A stretch of 64,000 bases of DNA from CAVUWL01 sp963787415. GTDB taxonomy: Bacteria; Actinomycetota; Thermoleophilia; Solirubrobacterales; 70-9. The notes below the pieces were generated by a model. The model saw nothing but the letters and a program-made list of their open reading frames with translations, was not told where the DNA came from and did not search any database. Shown here in pieces: positions 25,861-34,975 of this stretch. How positions within the stretch are numbered: position 1 is the stretch's first letter; each line of letters starts with the position of its first letter. The stretch is from contig CAWBCO010000002.1 of the NCBI GenBank assembly GCA_963787415.1, positions 620,001-684,000 on the forward strand, in the 5' to 3' direction. Made by a program: the position numbers and the translations under genes.

Positions 25861-26745
25861 GCGCGTTCATCGATAGCCATCGCGAGCGCTTCGGGGTCGA
25901 GCCCATCTGCGCCACCTTGGAGGTGTCGGCCTCCGCCTACTATCAGCGCGCCAAGGGTGAGCGATCGGCTCGGCGCCTGAGCGATGAGCGCCTGCTTGCC
26001 GCCATCACAGAGATCCACCAGCGCAACTACTGCGCCTACGGTTACCGGCGGATCTGGATTGCCCTGGGGCGCGAGGGGGTGAAGGTCGGCCGGGGTCGAG
26101 TGCAGAGGCTGATGAGAGAGGCAGGGATCTGCGGTGCCAAGCGCCGTGGGCGGGCCTGGCGCACGACAAAGCCCGACCCCCAGGCTCAGCGCCGCCCCGA
26201 CTTGGTGCGGCGCGACTTCAGCGCTGCGGGCCCGAACCGGCTCTGGGTCGGGGACTTGACCTATCGGCGCTGTTGGGAGGGCGCCCTTTACTTCGCCTTC
26301 GTGATCGATGTCTTCTCCCGCCGGGCGTCGGCTGGCAGCTCGCCTCCCACATGCGAACCGATCTCGTCCTCGATGCATTGCGGATGGCGCTCGGGCAGCG
26401 CGAGAGCGGTGCTGACTTCGAGTTGGTGGCACACACCGATCGCGGTTCCCAATACAGCGCCGCCGACTACACCCAGGAACTCGATGACCATGGCGTCCTG
26501 GCTTCGGTCGGCTCGGTCGGCGATGCCTATGACAACGCGATGGCCGAGAGCTTCGTCGACACCTTCAAGACCGAGCTGATCGCCGACCGGGTCTGGCGCT
26601 CCCGTTCCCAACTCGAGCTGGCCGTCCTTGAGTACATCTCCTGGTTCAACAACGACGTCTGCATGAATCCCTGGGTGATCTCTCACCCGCAGAGTTCGAG
26701 GACCTATACGTTGCTCGGGGAGGTCAACTGAACTCCCTCTCATGA
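25857..26745 (+). pseudogene. IS3-family transposase OrfB (DDE integrase), frameshifted twice
   Basis: The catalytic subunit of the IS. The HTH_21 part (ERFGVEPICATLEVSASAYYQ, CAYGYRRIWIALGREG) precedes the rve core. The three catalytic residues are present in pieces: Asp in WVGDLTY, Asp in HTDRGSQY and Glu in NAMAESF. Frame is lost near 26322 (VGWQLASH continues in another frame) and again near 26656 (RLHESLGDLSPAEFEDLY in a third frame, ending at 26745). Both need one extra base. Inactive as read. Confidence 0.9.
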
Positions 26746-26780
26746 AAGAAGGACCCAACTAAAACGGTCTCCGTGAAACC

Positions 26781-27235
26781 TGGTCCGGGTCACTATCACC
26801 TGCTGCTCCCGCCAACCAAGGTTGATCGGGGAGCCCACGATAAGCCACCGACGCGGCAAGCCAATCGGCAGATTGGCAAAGCAATCCGGGCAGAACCCGC
26901 GGGCGTTACCCATGGTCATTTGGATCAGTGTCCCGCTTGCTTTGTACAGAAACGAAGCGCCAGGAAAAGACGCCGTCTTTCATCTGGGGAGCTCCGTCCC
27001 GCACGCGTCCAACGGAGACTAAAGCGGCCCCCGCCTCGACCGGTTGGTGCCAACTGCAGGTCTTAGACGCCAGCCGAGCCAGACCTGGATCGACGATGTG
27101 ATCCGGGCGGCTACCGGTGTCAGGTCCAAATGCGCTTAGTGAGGGGAAGTTCGGTTGCCGATCGAAGTCGGATTGGACCGAACCAGGTCGAAAGGTGGTC
27201 CTCAAAATCGTGCCGATCCGGCTCAATCTGAACTC
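26781..27235. other. 455-base gap with no convincing gene
   Basis: Between the IS and the secreted protein gene. Several short frames exist on both strands, but none shows a family motif, a ribosome site or sensible protein composition. It may be remnant sequence next to the IS. Nothing further is seen. Confidence 0.6.
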
Positions 27236-27949
27236 TCACTCGCCTTTTTTGAAGGACTCACAGGCAGACCACGAACCCGTAACGTCAATTGGCGAGGTCG
27301 CGGCGCCGCTTGAGCCGAGATCACCGATCTGCCCATCTTCGGCGGCCGGCACAAGGGTGCCCGAAATCTCGCCTCTTGTGCCCTTTGTATTGCTAGAGAC
27401 CGTTCCGCTACGCGAGCCCCAGTTGTAGGTTTTATGCCCCACCTTCACAGCGAGCCCAACGGCCGCTTCGTTGAGGAGCTCCTCGCCAGCTTCTCCACTT
27501 GGTGCCAGGGTCTCGACGTTGCCGTCTTTTTGCAGGCTGACAGTCATTTCGGCAGACGCAAGCTTCCGCTTGTGCCCTCCCAACTTGAGGGTGTCGTTGT
27601 AAAACGAAAGATCCAAGGACGTTGGCCCATCGGCGGTGAACTGGCAGCCGGGCGAGTGTAGGAGAACCTTCCCGTGGTGGGTGTCCTCCCAGGTGGCGGG
27701 CAACCGCAACCTGCCCGCGGCTTGGCCGCTGAGAGTAAAAGTACCGATCGAATGGCCCGCAGCCACTTTGCCCGCGATTGTCGCGGATGGCCCTGCCAAC
27801 GGGCCAAGCGCCCCGAGAACCGCCACAGACGCGAATGCGATTCGACGTCTGCCTTTTCGCAGCCGACCGCCTTCGGCCACTTTGCCAAAAGACGGTGAGA
27901 CCGATGTCGCGCACCGACCATGGCAAAAGATTAGTTCATCGCCCCGCAA
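27236..27949 (-). CDS. Secreted hypothetical protein
   Basis: Up to 237 residues. A basic stretch (RLRKGRRR) and hydrophobic segment (IAFASVAVLGALGPLAGP) near residues 29-55 form a signal peptide; the true start may be internal, as the first 28 residues are unlike a leader. The mature part is beta-rich with HSIGTFTLSGQAAGRL, LLHSPGCQFTADGPTSLDL and MTVSLQKDGNVETL. No family recognised. It lies alone on the minus strand, downstream of a P-loop kinase-like gene's promoter side. Confidence 0.65.
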   Translation of the reverse strand: MRGDELIFCHGRCATSVSPSFGKVAEGGRLRKGRRRIAFASVAVLGALGPLAGPSATIAGKVAAGHSIGTFTLSGQAAGRLRLPATWEDTHHGKVLLHSPGCQFTADGPTSLDLSFYNDTLKLGGHKRKLASAEMTVSLQKDGNVETLAPSGEAGEELLNEAAVGLAVKVGHKTYNWGSRSGTVSSNTKGTRGEISGTLVPAAEDGQIGDLGSSGAATSPIDVTGSWSACESFKKGE

Positions 27950-27964
27950 CCAAGGCGAAGTACC

Positions 27965-28501
27965 TCAGAGGTGCAAGAGCCCCTCTTTACAGCGCTGCGC
28001 CACCTTTTCTGCAACCCACGTGCTGTCTCTGTCGTCGGTGTCAATCACGTGACCCTCGAGCGAACCGAGATCCGCAAAATCCGACCAGACCCGCTCGAGG
28101 ACTGAAAGGTCAGTGATGCGGTTTGCCTCACGGCTCGCGACTCTCTCCGCGCAGACCGCTAAGGGGGCCCTTAAGACACAGTAAGCGACAGTGTTACCGG
28201 TCGCCTCAAGTCCGTCACGCATCGAGTCAAGAAACCAGCGAGGGCTGATGATCCCGTCGATGATGGTTATATAGCCCGCCTCAGCGTATCCCGCCGCAGC
28301 CGCGGCCACGATTCGCATGACGCCGACGTTTTGCCGATGCGCCTCAGGCTTCCATGGCTCGACATATCCAGCGCAAATAAAGCGGAAAAACAAATCTGAC
28401 TCGAGATGGACTCTCCGACCTCCTACTGTCGCGAGTATGTCGGCGATCGTGGTCTTCCCGGCCCCGGGCGGTCCGCTGAGAATGAGGACGGGATCGGGCA
28501 T
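27965..28501 (-). CDS. P-loop kinase-like ATPase (AAA_33 type)
   Basis: A 178-residue P-loop NTPase: Walker A LSGPPGAGKTTIAD at residues 8-21, an acceptor-binding HLESDLFF, an IIDGIISPRWF segment and a lid-like CAERVASREANRITD. The layout resembles small kinases such as gluconate, shikimate or chloramphenicol phosphotransferases, but no substrate-specific motif is clear. The gene stands alone. The name is limited to fold level. Confidence 0.82.
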   Translation of the reverse strand: MPDPVLILSGPPGAGKTTIADILATVGGRRVHLESDLFFRFICAGYVEPWKPEAHRQNVGVMRIVAAAAAGYAEAGYITIIDGIISPRWFLDSMRDGLEATGNTVAYCVLRAPLAVCAERVASREANRITDLSVLERVWSDFADLGSLEGHVIDTDDRDSTWVAEKVAQRCKEGLLHL

Positions 28502-28639
28502 TAACTGATGCTAGTCGCACTGCGCTCGACCTGGACCTGGGAGCAGATGATCCGCATCAAGGCCGGTGCTCAAAAGAGGGAGTCGTGTGGGCCACCTTGA
28601 GTTCACGATCGCTGGTCGCCCTCAGCAGTGGCGACCGAA

Positions 28640-29479
28640 CTATGCATCTATTGAGAACGTCGGCCGGACATGCACGCCAGCCTGTAGTAGCTGTCGCTTG
28701 ACCTCAGAAATCGTTAATTCTCGAAAGTGAAAGATAGAGGCTGCCAGCACCGCGTCAGCTCCAGCATCGAAGACCTCGATCATGTGTTGTACGCCGCCTG
28801 CTCCGCCAGAGGCGATGACGGGAATACCAGAAGCGCTGCTCACGGCCCGTGTGAGCTCAAGGTCATAGCCGTTATGCGTTCCGTCGCAGTCGATGCTGGT
28901 CAGAAGGATCTCGCCCGCCCCCCGCCTAAAGACCTCATCCGCCCATTCGACGACATCCCTGCCGGAATTTATCCGTCCGCCGGCGGTGTAGACCTCCCAG
29001 CCGCCTTTATTCTCGCGGCGCTTGGCGTCGATTGCGATGACGAGGACCTCGCCAGCGAGAACCTCCTTGATCTCGCCGATCAACTCGGGATTCTCAACAG
29101 CAGCGGAGTTGAGGGCCACCTTATCGGCGCCGGCGTTAAGGATGTCCTGTGCGTCCTGGAGCTCACGAACGCCACCGCCAACCGTGAACGGAATGAAAAC
29201 ATCGTCTGCTGCTCGCCTGGCGAGGTCAACGGCGGAGCGGCGCTTGTCGCTGGTCGCCGTAATGTCCAAGAAGACCAGCTCGTCTGCGCCTTCCTCGTCG
29301 TAGCGCTTGGCCAGCTCGATCGGATCGCCCGCATCGTTCAAGTCGATAAACCGCGATCCCTTTACGACCCGACCCGCGTCAACATCAAGGCAGGGGATGA
29401 TTCGCTTGTAGACGTCATCCGCCGGAGTAGGGCCGGAAAAGACCACAGGGTCAGCTCGTCGGTTTGAGCCGGAGATCAC
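28640..29479 (-). CDS. hisF: Imidazole glycerol phosphate synthase subunit HisF
   Basis: The cyclase subunit that makes imidazole glycerol phosphate and AICAR in histidine synthesis. The (beta/alpha)8 barrel shows RIIPCLDVDAGRVVKG with the first catalytic Asp, PFTVGGGVRELQDA, VLVIAIDAKRRE with the second, LTSIDCDGTHNGYDLELT and PVIASGGAGG. The reading frame opens at ATG 29479, giving about 22 extra residues before the barrel; an internal start is possible. It follows hisH by about 20 bases. The sequence keeps all canonical HisF residues, so a WbuZ-type role in sugar amidination is less likely. Confidence 0.93.
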   Translation of the reverse strand: MISGSNRRADPVVFSGPTPADDVYKRIIPCLDVDAGRVVKGSRFIDLNDAGDPIELAKRYDEEGADELVFLDITATSDKRRSAVDLARRAADDVFIPFTVGGGVRELQDAQDILNAGADKVALNSAAVENPELIGEIKEVLAGEVLVIAIDAKRRENKGGWEVYTAGGRINSGRDVVEWADEVFRRGAGEILLTSIDCDGTHNGYDLELTRAVSSASGIPVIASGGAGGVQHMIEVFDAGADAVLAASIFHFRELTISEVKRQLLQAGVHVRPTFSIDA

Positions 29480-29499
29480 CGAGCCCTTCCTTCTGGGTG

Positions 29500-30164
29500 C
29501 TAAACGGCTGCTTGGTCGTGTTCGGCGCAGATATCAACGAAATTCTCGAGCAGTTGCAACCCTTGGTGCGAGGACTTCTCGGGATGAAACTGAACCCCAT
29601 ATAGCGGTGGGCTCTCAACGGCAGTGACAAATGGGCATATGTAGGTGGCCTTGCCGGCAACCTCCGGACGGAGAGATACTCATCGGGTTCCGCGGCGTCA
29701 AACGCCGCAAAGGAATGAAGATGGTAAAAGGTCGAATCTTCCTCCTTAACGCGGTGTCGGAGCCGCGATCCTTCGCGCCACTGAACCTGGTTCCAGCCGA
29801 TGTGGGGAACCTTGCGACCATTGGCCGGAAGCCTTTGGACCGTTCCCTTGAGAAAGCCCAAGCCTTCCGCGCCACCATGCTCTTCCGATCGCTGGAAAAA
29901 GATCTGCAGACCAAGGCATATTCCGAAAATCGGTCTGCCAAGTGCGTAGCGTTCGCGCAGAACCTTGACCATCTGGCCCTGCTCCAATCTCCGCATCGCC
30001 TCAGGGAAGGCACCAACCCCGACAATGACCGCGCCATCAGCGGTGAGTATTTGCTCTGGATCCTTGGTCACTTTTGCGTCGGCTCCAACCCGCAGGAAGG
30101 CCTTTTCAACCGAACGGCGATTGCCCATTTCGCAGTCGAGGATGGCGATGGAGGTAGTCATCAA
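29500..30164 (-). pseudogene. hisH: Imidazole glycerol phosphate synthase subunit HisH, frameshifted
   Basis: The glutaminase subunit that feeds ammonia to HisF. The intact part shows AILDCEMGNRRSVEKAF, VIVGVGAFPEAMRRL, the nucleophile motif GICLGLQIFF and PHIGWNQVQW. Near 29660-29668 the frame is lost by one base. The other frame then reads GKATYICPFVTAVESP and the catalytic His/Glu motif GVQFHPEKSSHQG, ending at 29500. Without the shift correction the protein lacks its catalytic His and Glu. A sequencing error is quite possible because hisF downstream is intact. Confidence 0.88.
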
Positions 30165-30235
30165 TCAAAGAGGCAGCATCGAAGCTCTTCGGGGGTCCGC
30201 ACTCCGGATCCGAACGCCTATGGGTACGTGTGAAG

Positions 30236-30506
30236 CTACGCAAAGCCTAACGTTTCATCGTCCTCGGCGCGGATGGTACCCAACCAGATAGCCGAGTCAG
30301 ACTGCCACAGAAGGAGAAAGCGACTGACAAAAGCCCCAGCGTGCGGCGAAGGCAATCTGCTGGCCGTCGGCCGAGTAGGAGGGAGCTTCGACCTGGCCTT
30401 CGATCGCGCCCGGCGGTTGGAGGCCTTCCCCTTGACCAAGACAGTTGGGTGCTGGGGGTCGTGGGGACCGACGGCCTTGATCGGACATGGCCCGCCGAAC
30501 TCTCAT
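30236..30506 (-). pseudogene. Remnant of a PD40/TolB-like beta-propeller gene
   Basis: One frame contains EAPSYSADGQQIAFAARWG, a typical PD40 (WD40-like) blade motif. An overlapping frame continues with SDSAIWLGTIRAEDDETLG. The two are joined by a shift near 30330. No start, signal peptide or further blade is found. The stretch lies next to the att site, so it may be chromosomal debris. Low confidence. The rest of 30165-30683 holds nothing recognisable. Confidence 0.35.
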
Positions 30507-30683
30507 CGCATGCCTCAGCTTGATCGTAACCCCACGACAGGCGCCCGCGGCGAGCTTCTTTGATCAAGCGGATGTCAGCGTTACGAACCTCCACCTGCGA
30601 GCTGGTGACCAAAAGTGGCGGCATGGACCAGTGCTCGTAGCTTCAAGAAACATAAAATCCAGGCTTTACAGGGAGCTTACGAG

Positions 30684-30727
30684 AGCCCGCCTCCGGAATC
30701 GAACCGGAAACCTCCTGATTACAAAGC
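30684..30727 (-). other. 3' fragment of tRNA-Thr(UGU), candidate attachment site
   Basis: On the minus strand the sequence from the anticodon loop (TTTGTAA, anticodon UGU) through the variable loop, the T-arm TCCGGTTCGATTCCGGA and the acceptor 3' strand GGCGGGC is intact. No D-arm or matching 5' acceptor strand GCCCGCC exists upstream, and the anticodon stem loses pairing there. This is what recombination inside the anticodon loop would leave. A tyrosine integrase gene starts about 130 bases away, so this is probably one end of an integrated element. The reconstituted full tRNA should lie at the other end; it was not seen here. Confidence 0.75.
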
Positions 30728-30855
30728 AGGGTGGAAAGCACTATTTTGGCTTTGTAACGCGAAATTTGGCTTAGACAAGGGGTGCTTTGCTCAGGCGTGG
30801 TGAGTTTAGCTTGGTGACCAAAGTGGTGACCACGGGGCGATCTCGTTGATACGTT

Positions 30856-32118
30856 GTGTCGATGCACGACAATATGCCGGTCGGAAATCTCCGGTTCAAG
30901 GAGCACAAAGGGAAGGTTTTCGTAGAGGTCAAATGGCGCGATAGCACGAGTGCCCAATGCCAAAAACGTCTTGGTCCAGCTTGGCGCGAGAGGAATGCGG
31001 CTGGCAAGTGGGTCAAGAAATCCGGACGGGTCAAACCCCCATTCATCGATGATCGTCGCGGGCACGTGCTCATGGCTGAGGTCATCGCCAAGCACGAGGC
31101 AGAGCTGGCGACCAGACCTCAGCGAAACCATGAAGCAACTTTCGAGGATGCCGCCGCGGCTTGGCTCGACCACTTGAAGCACGAGAAGCGGGCGAAGCCA
31201 AGCACGCTGAAAGAGTCAGCGATCGTCCTTGCGATGCCAACGTCCCCCAAACAGCAAGGTGCTCGCATCATGCGAGCATTCAGCGGTAGCAAGCTCGCCA
31301 ACATTTCGACGGCGGATGTTCAGAGATTTCTCGCCGGTCTTGACCGGCAGGGACTCAGCGCCAGGAACACAAATCACCATCGGCAGACTCTTCATGCAAT
31401 TTTCGTCTACGCCATGCGCACTGACACTTTTGGACTGAAAGATAACCCCGTCGCGGCGACCTCCAAGCGTCCAGAAAATGGAGCCAAGCAACTCGACGTT
31501 TTCGATCCCGCTGAATTGGAGTTGATCGCTGAAGCAGCTCGAGCCGGTCTCCATCGGCGCAAACCCAAAGGAACGCTCTCAGAAACCACGGAGGCGGAGC
31601 GACGGAGGGCCAACAATCAGGATGCAGACCTCTACGTCCTCGCCTTCAGTACCGGTTTGCGGATGGGCGAGCTACGGGCGCTGCGCTGGAAAGATGTTAC
31701 GGCAGAGCACGTCAACGTCTCCCGTGCAGTGAGTGCAGGAGTCGAGTCTTCAACAAAGAGCCGAGAGACTCGTACCGTTCCTCTCAGCGATCAGGCCAAG
31801 GAAGCATTCCGGCGATTGCGGCGGCGGGAGAACTTCACCAGTCGAGACGATCACGTCTTTTGCTCAGCGGCCGGAGCATCGCTCGACAGGGCCAACATTC
31901 GCAAGCTCTTCATCAAAGCTCAGGAAGCTGCGAAGGTCCGCGTGCGGACGTTCCACGACTTGCGCCATAGCTTCGCGTCGCGGGCCATTTTGGGGTTCGA
32001 TCCGGTAACGGTTCAGCGGCTCATGGGGCACGCCGACCTCCAGACTACGGCTCGCTATTTACACTCCCGGCCTCGGGATGACGAGGGCGCGAAGTTGTCA
32101 GCTGTGCTTAGTTCCTAG
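30856..32118 (+). CDS. Tyrosine-type site-specific integrase
   Basis: A 420-residue recombinase. An N-terminal arm-binding/AP2-like part (about residues 1-70) and a SAM-like core-binding domain (about 85-180) precede the catalytic domain. The catalytic set is visible: Arg in FSTGLRMGELRALRW, His-x-x-Arg in TFHDLRHSFASR, His in LMGHADLQTT and the nucleophile Tyr in ARYLHSR. It sits beside the tRNA-Thr fragment and points into the element, as in many actinobacterial integrative elements. Base composition is lower in GC than in the T4SS region to the right. Confidence 0.95.
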   Translation: MSMHDNMPVGNLRFKEHKGKVFVEVKWRDSTSAQCQKRLGPAWRERNAAGKWVKKSGRVKPPFIDDRRGHVLMAEVIAKHEAELATRPQRNHEATFEDAAAAWLDHLKHEKRAKPSTLKESAIVLAMPTSPKQQGARIMRAFSGSKLANISTADVQRFLAGLDRQGLSARNTNHHRQTLHAIFVYAMRTDTFGLKDNPVAATSKRPENGAKQLDVFDPAELELIAEAARAGLHRRKPKGTLSETTEAERRRANNQDADLYVLAFSTGLRMGELRALRWKDVTAEHVNVSRAVSAGVESSTKSRETRTVPLSDQAKEAFRRLRRRENFTSRDDHVFCSAAGASLDRANIRKLFIKAQEAAKVRVRTFHDLRHSFASRAILGFDPVTVQRLMGHADLQTTARYLHSRPRDDEGAKLSAVLSS

Positions 32119-32478
32119 TCGATAACGCTCCTGCCGGTGGTCGCCCGCACGCCCAAAACACATCCCGCCTTGCCGCTGCGGGTCACGCTGAGCTTCGAGC
32201 CTGCGACCTAAGTGGTCTCATTCGGAAGTTCGCGTACGTATTAGACCCGTGGACACGCTCGCTCCTCTGAAACAGCGGGCGCGAACTCGGTGCGAGCGCA
32301 GACGGCTGCGTGTCGTCCTTTGCAGGAGCGTGACCGACATCCACCCATTCGCTCCCAGCCACGCAGGAGCAGTAGTCCGAGCTGCAGCTGCCTCCCCCTT
32401 CGGCACCGCAGTTTCGCCCCACAATGGTTCAATGCTGCCAATTCAAGCAGCTGCGGGTGGGGTGTGCCAGGTACGAGC
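32119..32478. other. 360-base gap with no convincing gene
   Basis: Lies between the integrase and the CorA-like gene. Short frames on both strands have no recognisable motif. The Ser/Cys-rich 77-residue plus-strand frame at 32249 lacks a ribosome site. Nothing is called. Confidence 0.6.
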
Positions 32479-33696
32479 CTAGGGTTGCGTGGTGTGGTGC
32501 TCTTGTTCAGTCGATAGGGACGGCGTACTCGGTCCAACTGGGGCTCCGTCCCTGTAGCGATGGGCCTGGGGCGACTCTCGAGATTGAACGACGCCGGGGC
32601 TAGTTCTCGGCGAGCTCGCGCCGAAGAAGATGACCGTGGCGGCGACCAGGATGGCGGCGCCGAAAACGGCGGTGGCGATAACGCGGACGGCGATTGGGAT
32701 CCTGGCGAGCGAGCGAACCAAAGGCTTCTCGGCGAGTCCTCCCAACAGGTTGTACTCAAGCGAGCGAACCAGAGCGTAGGTCGTGGCGGCGCTCCCCACC
32801 ATGAACAGCAGCATGGCCCAGAAAGCGCTCGAGGTGTCACGGCCATGGAAGCCCACATTTGCGCCGAAGATCGCTGCCACCAGCCCCGGCACAAGGACCG
32901 CAGCACCGACGATCGTTACGGTCCGTTGGAACCTCGCTGTCTCGTGGGCTTGGCGCTGAGTCAGGACAATCTGTTGGGAGGAGATCAGCGTGGCGAGGCG
33001 CCCGGTTGCAGCGCGTGCCTCCCGGGCTCGATCCCCGGCCCATTTATGAGAGAAGTCGACGTCAACCGCAGAAATCCTCGGGTATCTGGACGGCGGTTCC
33101 GCGGACTCCCAGGTCGGCTCTTCCTCGCGCAATGATTCCGCTGCACTCTCGACCTTGGCCAGACGCTCGGGATAGTTGCGTAGGGCAATCAAGTCCGTCT
33201 GACTGAACTCCTCGTCGCTGAGGGCATCGCGAACGGTGGCTTCGATGGTGCCGGTTCGCTCCGACAATACGTCGAGACCCACATCCTTCACTTCACGCCC
33301 GAGCTCATAGTAAGGGCGAGAATCGAAGTCGATCTTGCGGATTGCCCGCACGCAAGCAAGAGCGAAGAAGTCAAGTGCCTCGCGTGAGATGGACCCCTGC
33401 CCGCCGATCAGGATCAAGACACCTGGTCCGACGAAGAAGCTCACCTCGAAGTCGTAGATCGCTTTGCTGTCGATGTCAGGATCGGGAATCCGGACGTCGG
33501 CGGTTGAATCCCTGCGGGCATCGACGAAACCGAACCGCTCGGGATCCTTTCCTCCGGCAATCACAACCTTAATCATTGGCTCGTTCGGCAGATTTAGCTC
33601 GGGCTCGCCATCCAGCACCGAGCTTCGAGCAGAGCCACGGAGGCTCGCCTGAAGTACTTCTTGTGCCTGGTCCAGCGATACGTTTTCAGAGTTCAC
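32479..33696 (-). CDS. CorA-like membrane protein, putative effector of a two-gene module
   Basis: A 405-residue protein with a soluble N-terminal part (about 1-240, acidic, with YDFEVSFFVGPGVLILIGG), an amphipathic helix (TLISSQQIVLTQRQAHETA) and three predicted helices (about 258-278, 291-311, 335-358). The long helix leading to TVTIVGAAVLVPGLVAAIF and ending GANVGF resembles the CorA Mg2+ channel layout, where GMN closes TM1; here it reads GAN. CorA pentamers form ion channels, so a pore or sensor role is inferred. It follows the Ymh-type gene by 29 bases on the same strand, suggesting one transcript. Confidence 0.7.
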   Translation of the reverse strand: MNSENVSLDQAQEVLQASLRGSARSSVLDGEPELNLPNEPMIKVVIAGGKDPERFGFVDARRDSTADVRIPDPDIDSKAIYDFEVSFFVGPGVLILIGGQGSISREALDFFALACVRAIRKIDFDSRPYYELGREVKDVGLDVLSERTGTIEATVRDALSDEEFSQTDLIALRNYPERLAKVESAAESLREEEPTWESAEPPSRYPRISAVDVDFSHKWAGDRAREARAATGRLATLISSQQIVLTQRQAHETARFQRTVTIVGAAVLVPGLVAAIFGANVGFHGRDTSSAFWAMLLFMVGSAATTYALVRSLEYNLLGGLAEKPLVRSLARIPIAVRVIATAVFGAAILVAATVIFFGASSPRTSPGVVQSRESPQAHRYRDGAPVGPSTPSLSTEQEHHTTQP

Positions 33697-33725
33697 CGTG
33701 CCTCCTCTGCCGACTGCCTATTGAC

Positions 33726-34742
33726 CTACTGCCGGGCTTCGACCGCTTCGACCACAAACGCGATCATTGCTGCGATCTGCCGGGCTTCGTGAGGACGGAG
33801 GACAATTCGCTGGTGCGCGAGCGGATTTCTGACCGCGCCAAAGATGCCCTGGACAACGAGCATTATCCCTCGCTGTCTGCTTCTACCAGTCTCGGTGGAG
33901 AGATCACCCACGACAATCAAAGGGTCCTCTGGGTTGAGGGCCTTGCCGGCCAACTGATCGCCGTCAAGGTCGAGGCCGCTCGCCTCCTGCAGGACATCCC
34001 TCATGACCTTTACCGCCTCGAGTACGCCCTGCGCAAAATGGCCGTTGGCGAAAAGGATCGCGCAGGCCTCCCTAACCTTTGCCGGAAGGTCCTCTAGGCC
34101 AGTCTGAGGCAGCCTGTCAGGTTCCGCCGCTTTGTTGCTCGTCGGTTCAATCTCCGGGAGCTCCTGCCTCGGCGCCGGTGGTGCGGACGCTTCCTTTACC
34201 GCGAGGTAGTCCTTGATTGTTTGCACGTCGCGGTAGGGAAGAACGCACCGGCGGTTCAGGGTGACCGTCCACTTTCCGTCTTCGCCCCCGATCGAGCTGT
34301 AGATGCGCTCGATGGTCAACATCGCACGTAGCTTGATCAGGTCGACCGCCGACACCTTCTCTCCACGCGAAACCCACTCGCTCCTGAACTGAGCCGCTTC
34401 GACCTTCACCTCCTCGGTCGCGCCGGGATCCGCGGGTCGGAAGCCCAGCTGTTCGTCGAAGCACCAGCGCACCGCCTCCACGAATCGCTTTACGTCATTC
34501 TCGGCGCCTGCCGCGGCGAGTCCTGCGACGGTCAGGATCACTTCCGAGCCTTCCTGCGTACCGGTCGAATAGACGAGTAAACGCGGTGCGGCTTCGAGGA
34601 TCTCGTCAAGGTCCATGTAGTGATCCTGATCAAGCACCGCCTCCACATACTGTCGGGTCGGCCATCGCCCGCCGCGGTCGAAGGCTTCCCTTACGACCTC
34701 GAGGAGTGTCTCCTCGGGCGATTTCGGGTCTCGGTTGGCCAT
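33726..34742 (-). CDS. Ymh/TIGR02391 (Abi-type) domain protein, putative defence gene
   Basis: About 338 residues from MANRDPKSPEETLLEVV. The C-terminal third (about 218-338) matches the Ymh family: KVREACAILFANGHFAQGV, KALNPEDPLIVVGDLSTET, RQRGIMLVVQGIFGAVRNP and LAHQ. Such domains are HEPN-related in shape and occur in abortive infection and other phage defence settings. The N-terminal part is helical with no family recognised (REAFDRGGRWPTRQYVEAV). The start at 34742 was preferred over one 50 codons upstream that gives Arg-rich nonsense. The neighbour is a CorA-like membrane protein. Confidence 0.75.
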   Translation of the reverse strand: MANRDPKSPEETLLEVVREAFDRGGRWPTRQYVEAVLDQDHYMDLDEILEAAPRLLVYSTGTQEGSEVILTVAGLAAAGAENDVKRFVEAVRWCFDEQLGFRPADPGATEEVKVEAAQFRSEWVSRGEKVSAVDLIKLRAMLTIERIYSSIGGEDGKWTVTLNRRCVLPYRDVQTIKDYLAVKEASAPPAPRQELPEIEPTSNKAAEPDRLPQTGLEDLPAKVREACAILFANGHFAQGVLEAVKVMRDVLQEASGLDLDGDQLAGKALNPEDPLIVVGDLSTETGRSRQRGIMLVVQGIFGAVRNPLAHQRIVLRPHEARQIAAMIAFVVEAVEARQ

Positions 34743-34975
34743 AACGAACCGACATGAAAGCGGCTGGGGGCGCGAGCTGCTCGCAAATGCCTCTCTAGGC
34801 TCCTCCTCTGCGGGATTCCGAGCACCTCGGCGGCCATGGTCGACGCTTCCGCATCGGACGACAAACAGAGCTCGCAACCGGGCACGAAGCATGTGCCGTG
34901 CGACGTGGGCTCGGTCGCCTGGTGGATCTGCTCGCGGTTTGGCTCGCCGCGATGAACCCTCCGTGGTCAGATCGA

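Larger units (their letters stand above)
25498..26780 (+). mobile_element. IS3-family insertion sequence, degenerate
   Basis: An element of about 1.28 kb bounded by imperfect terminal inverted repeats: GGTTTCCACGGAGAC at 25498-25512 and its near-complement GTCTCCGTGAAACC at 26767-26780. It contains overlapping orfA and orfB in the usual IS3 arrangement. Both frames are broken by single-base deletions (near 25652, 26322 and 26656), so no intact transposase can be made as sequenced. A clear target duplication was not found. The extra step expected between orfA and orfB is replaced here by a simple GTGA overlap. Confidence 0.9.

Noticed and set aside
26773..27226. Small frames after the IS as genes
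   Set aside because: No ribosome site, no family motif, and both strands are equally open; probably noise.
28640..30164. Reading HisF/HisH as the WbuZ/WbuY pair of sugar amidination
   Set aside because: The sequences keep canonical HisF catalytic Asp motifs, and no sugar amidotransferase or nucleotide-sugar genes are nearby.
30684..30760. A complete tRNA-Thr gene
   Set aside because: The 5' acceptor strand and D-arm are absent upstream of the anticodon loop, so only the 3' part exists.
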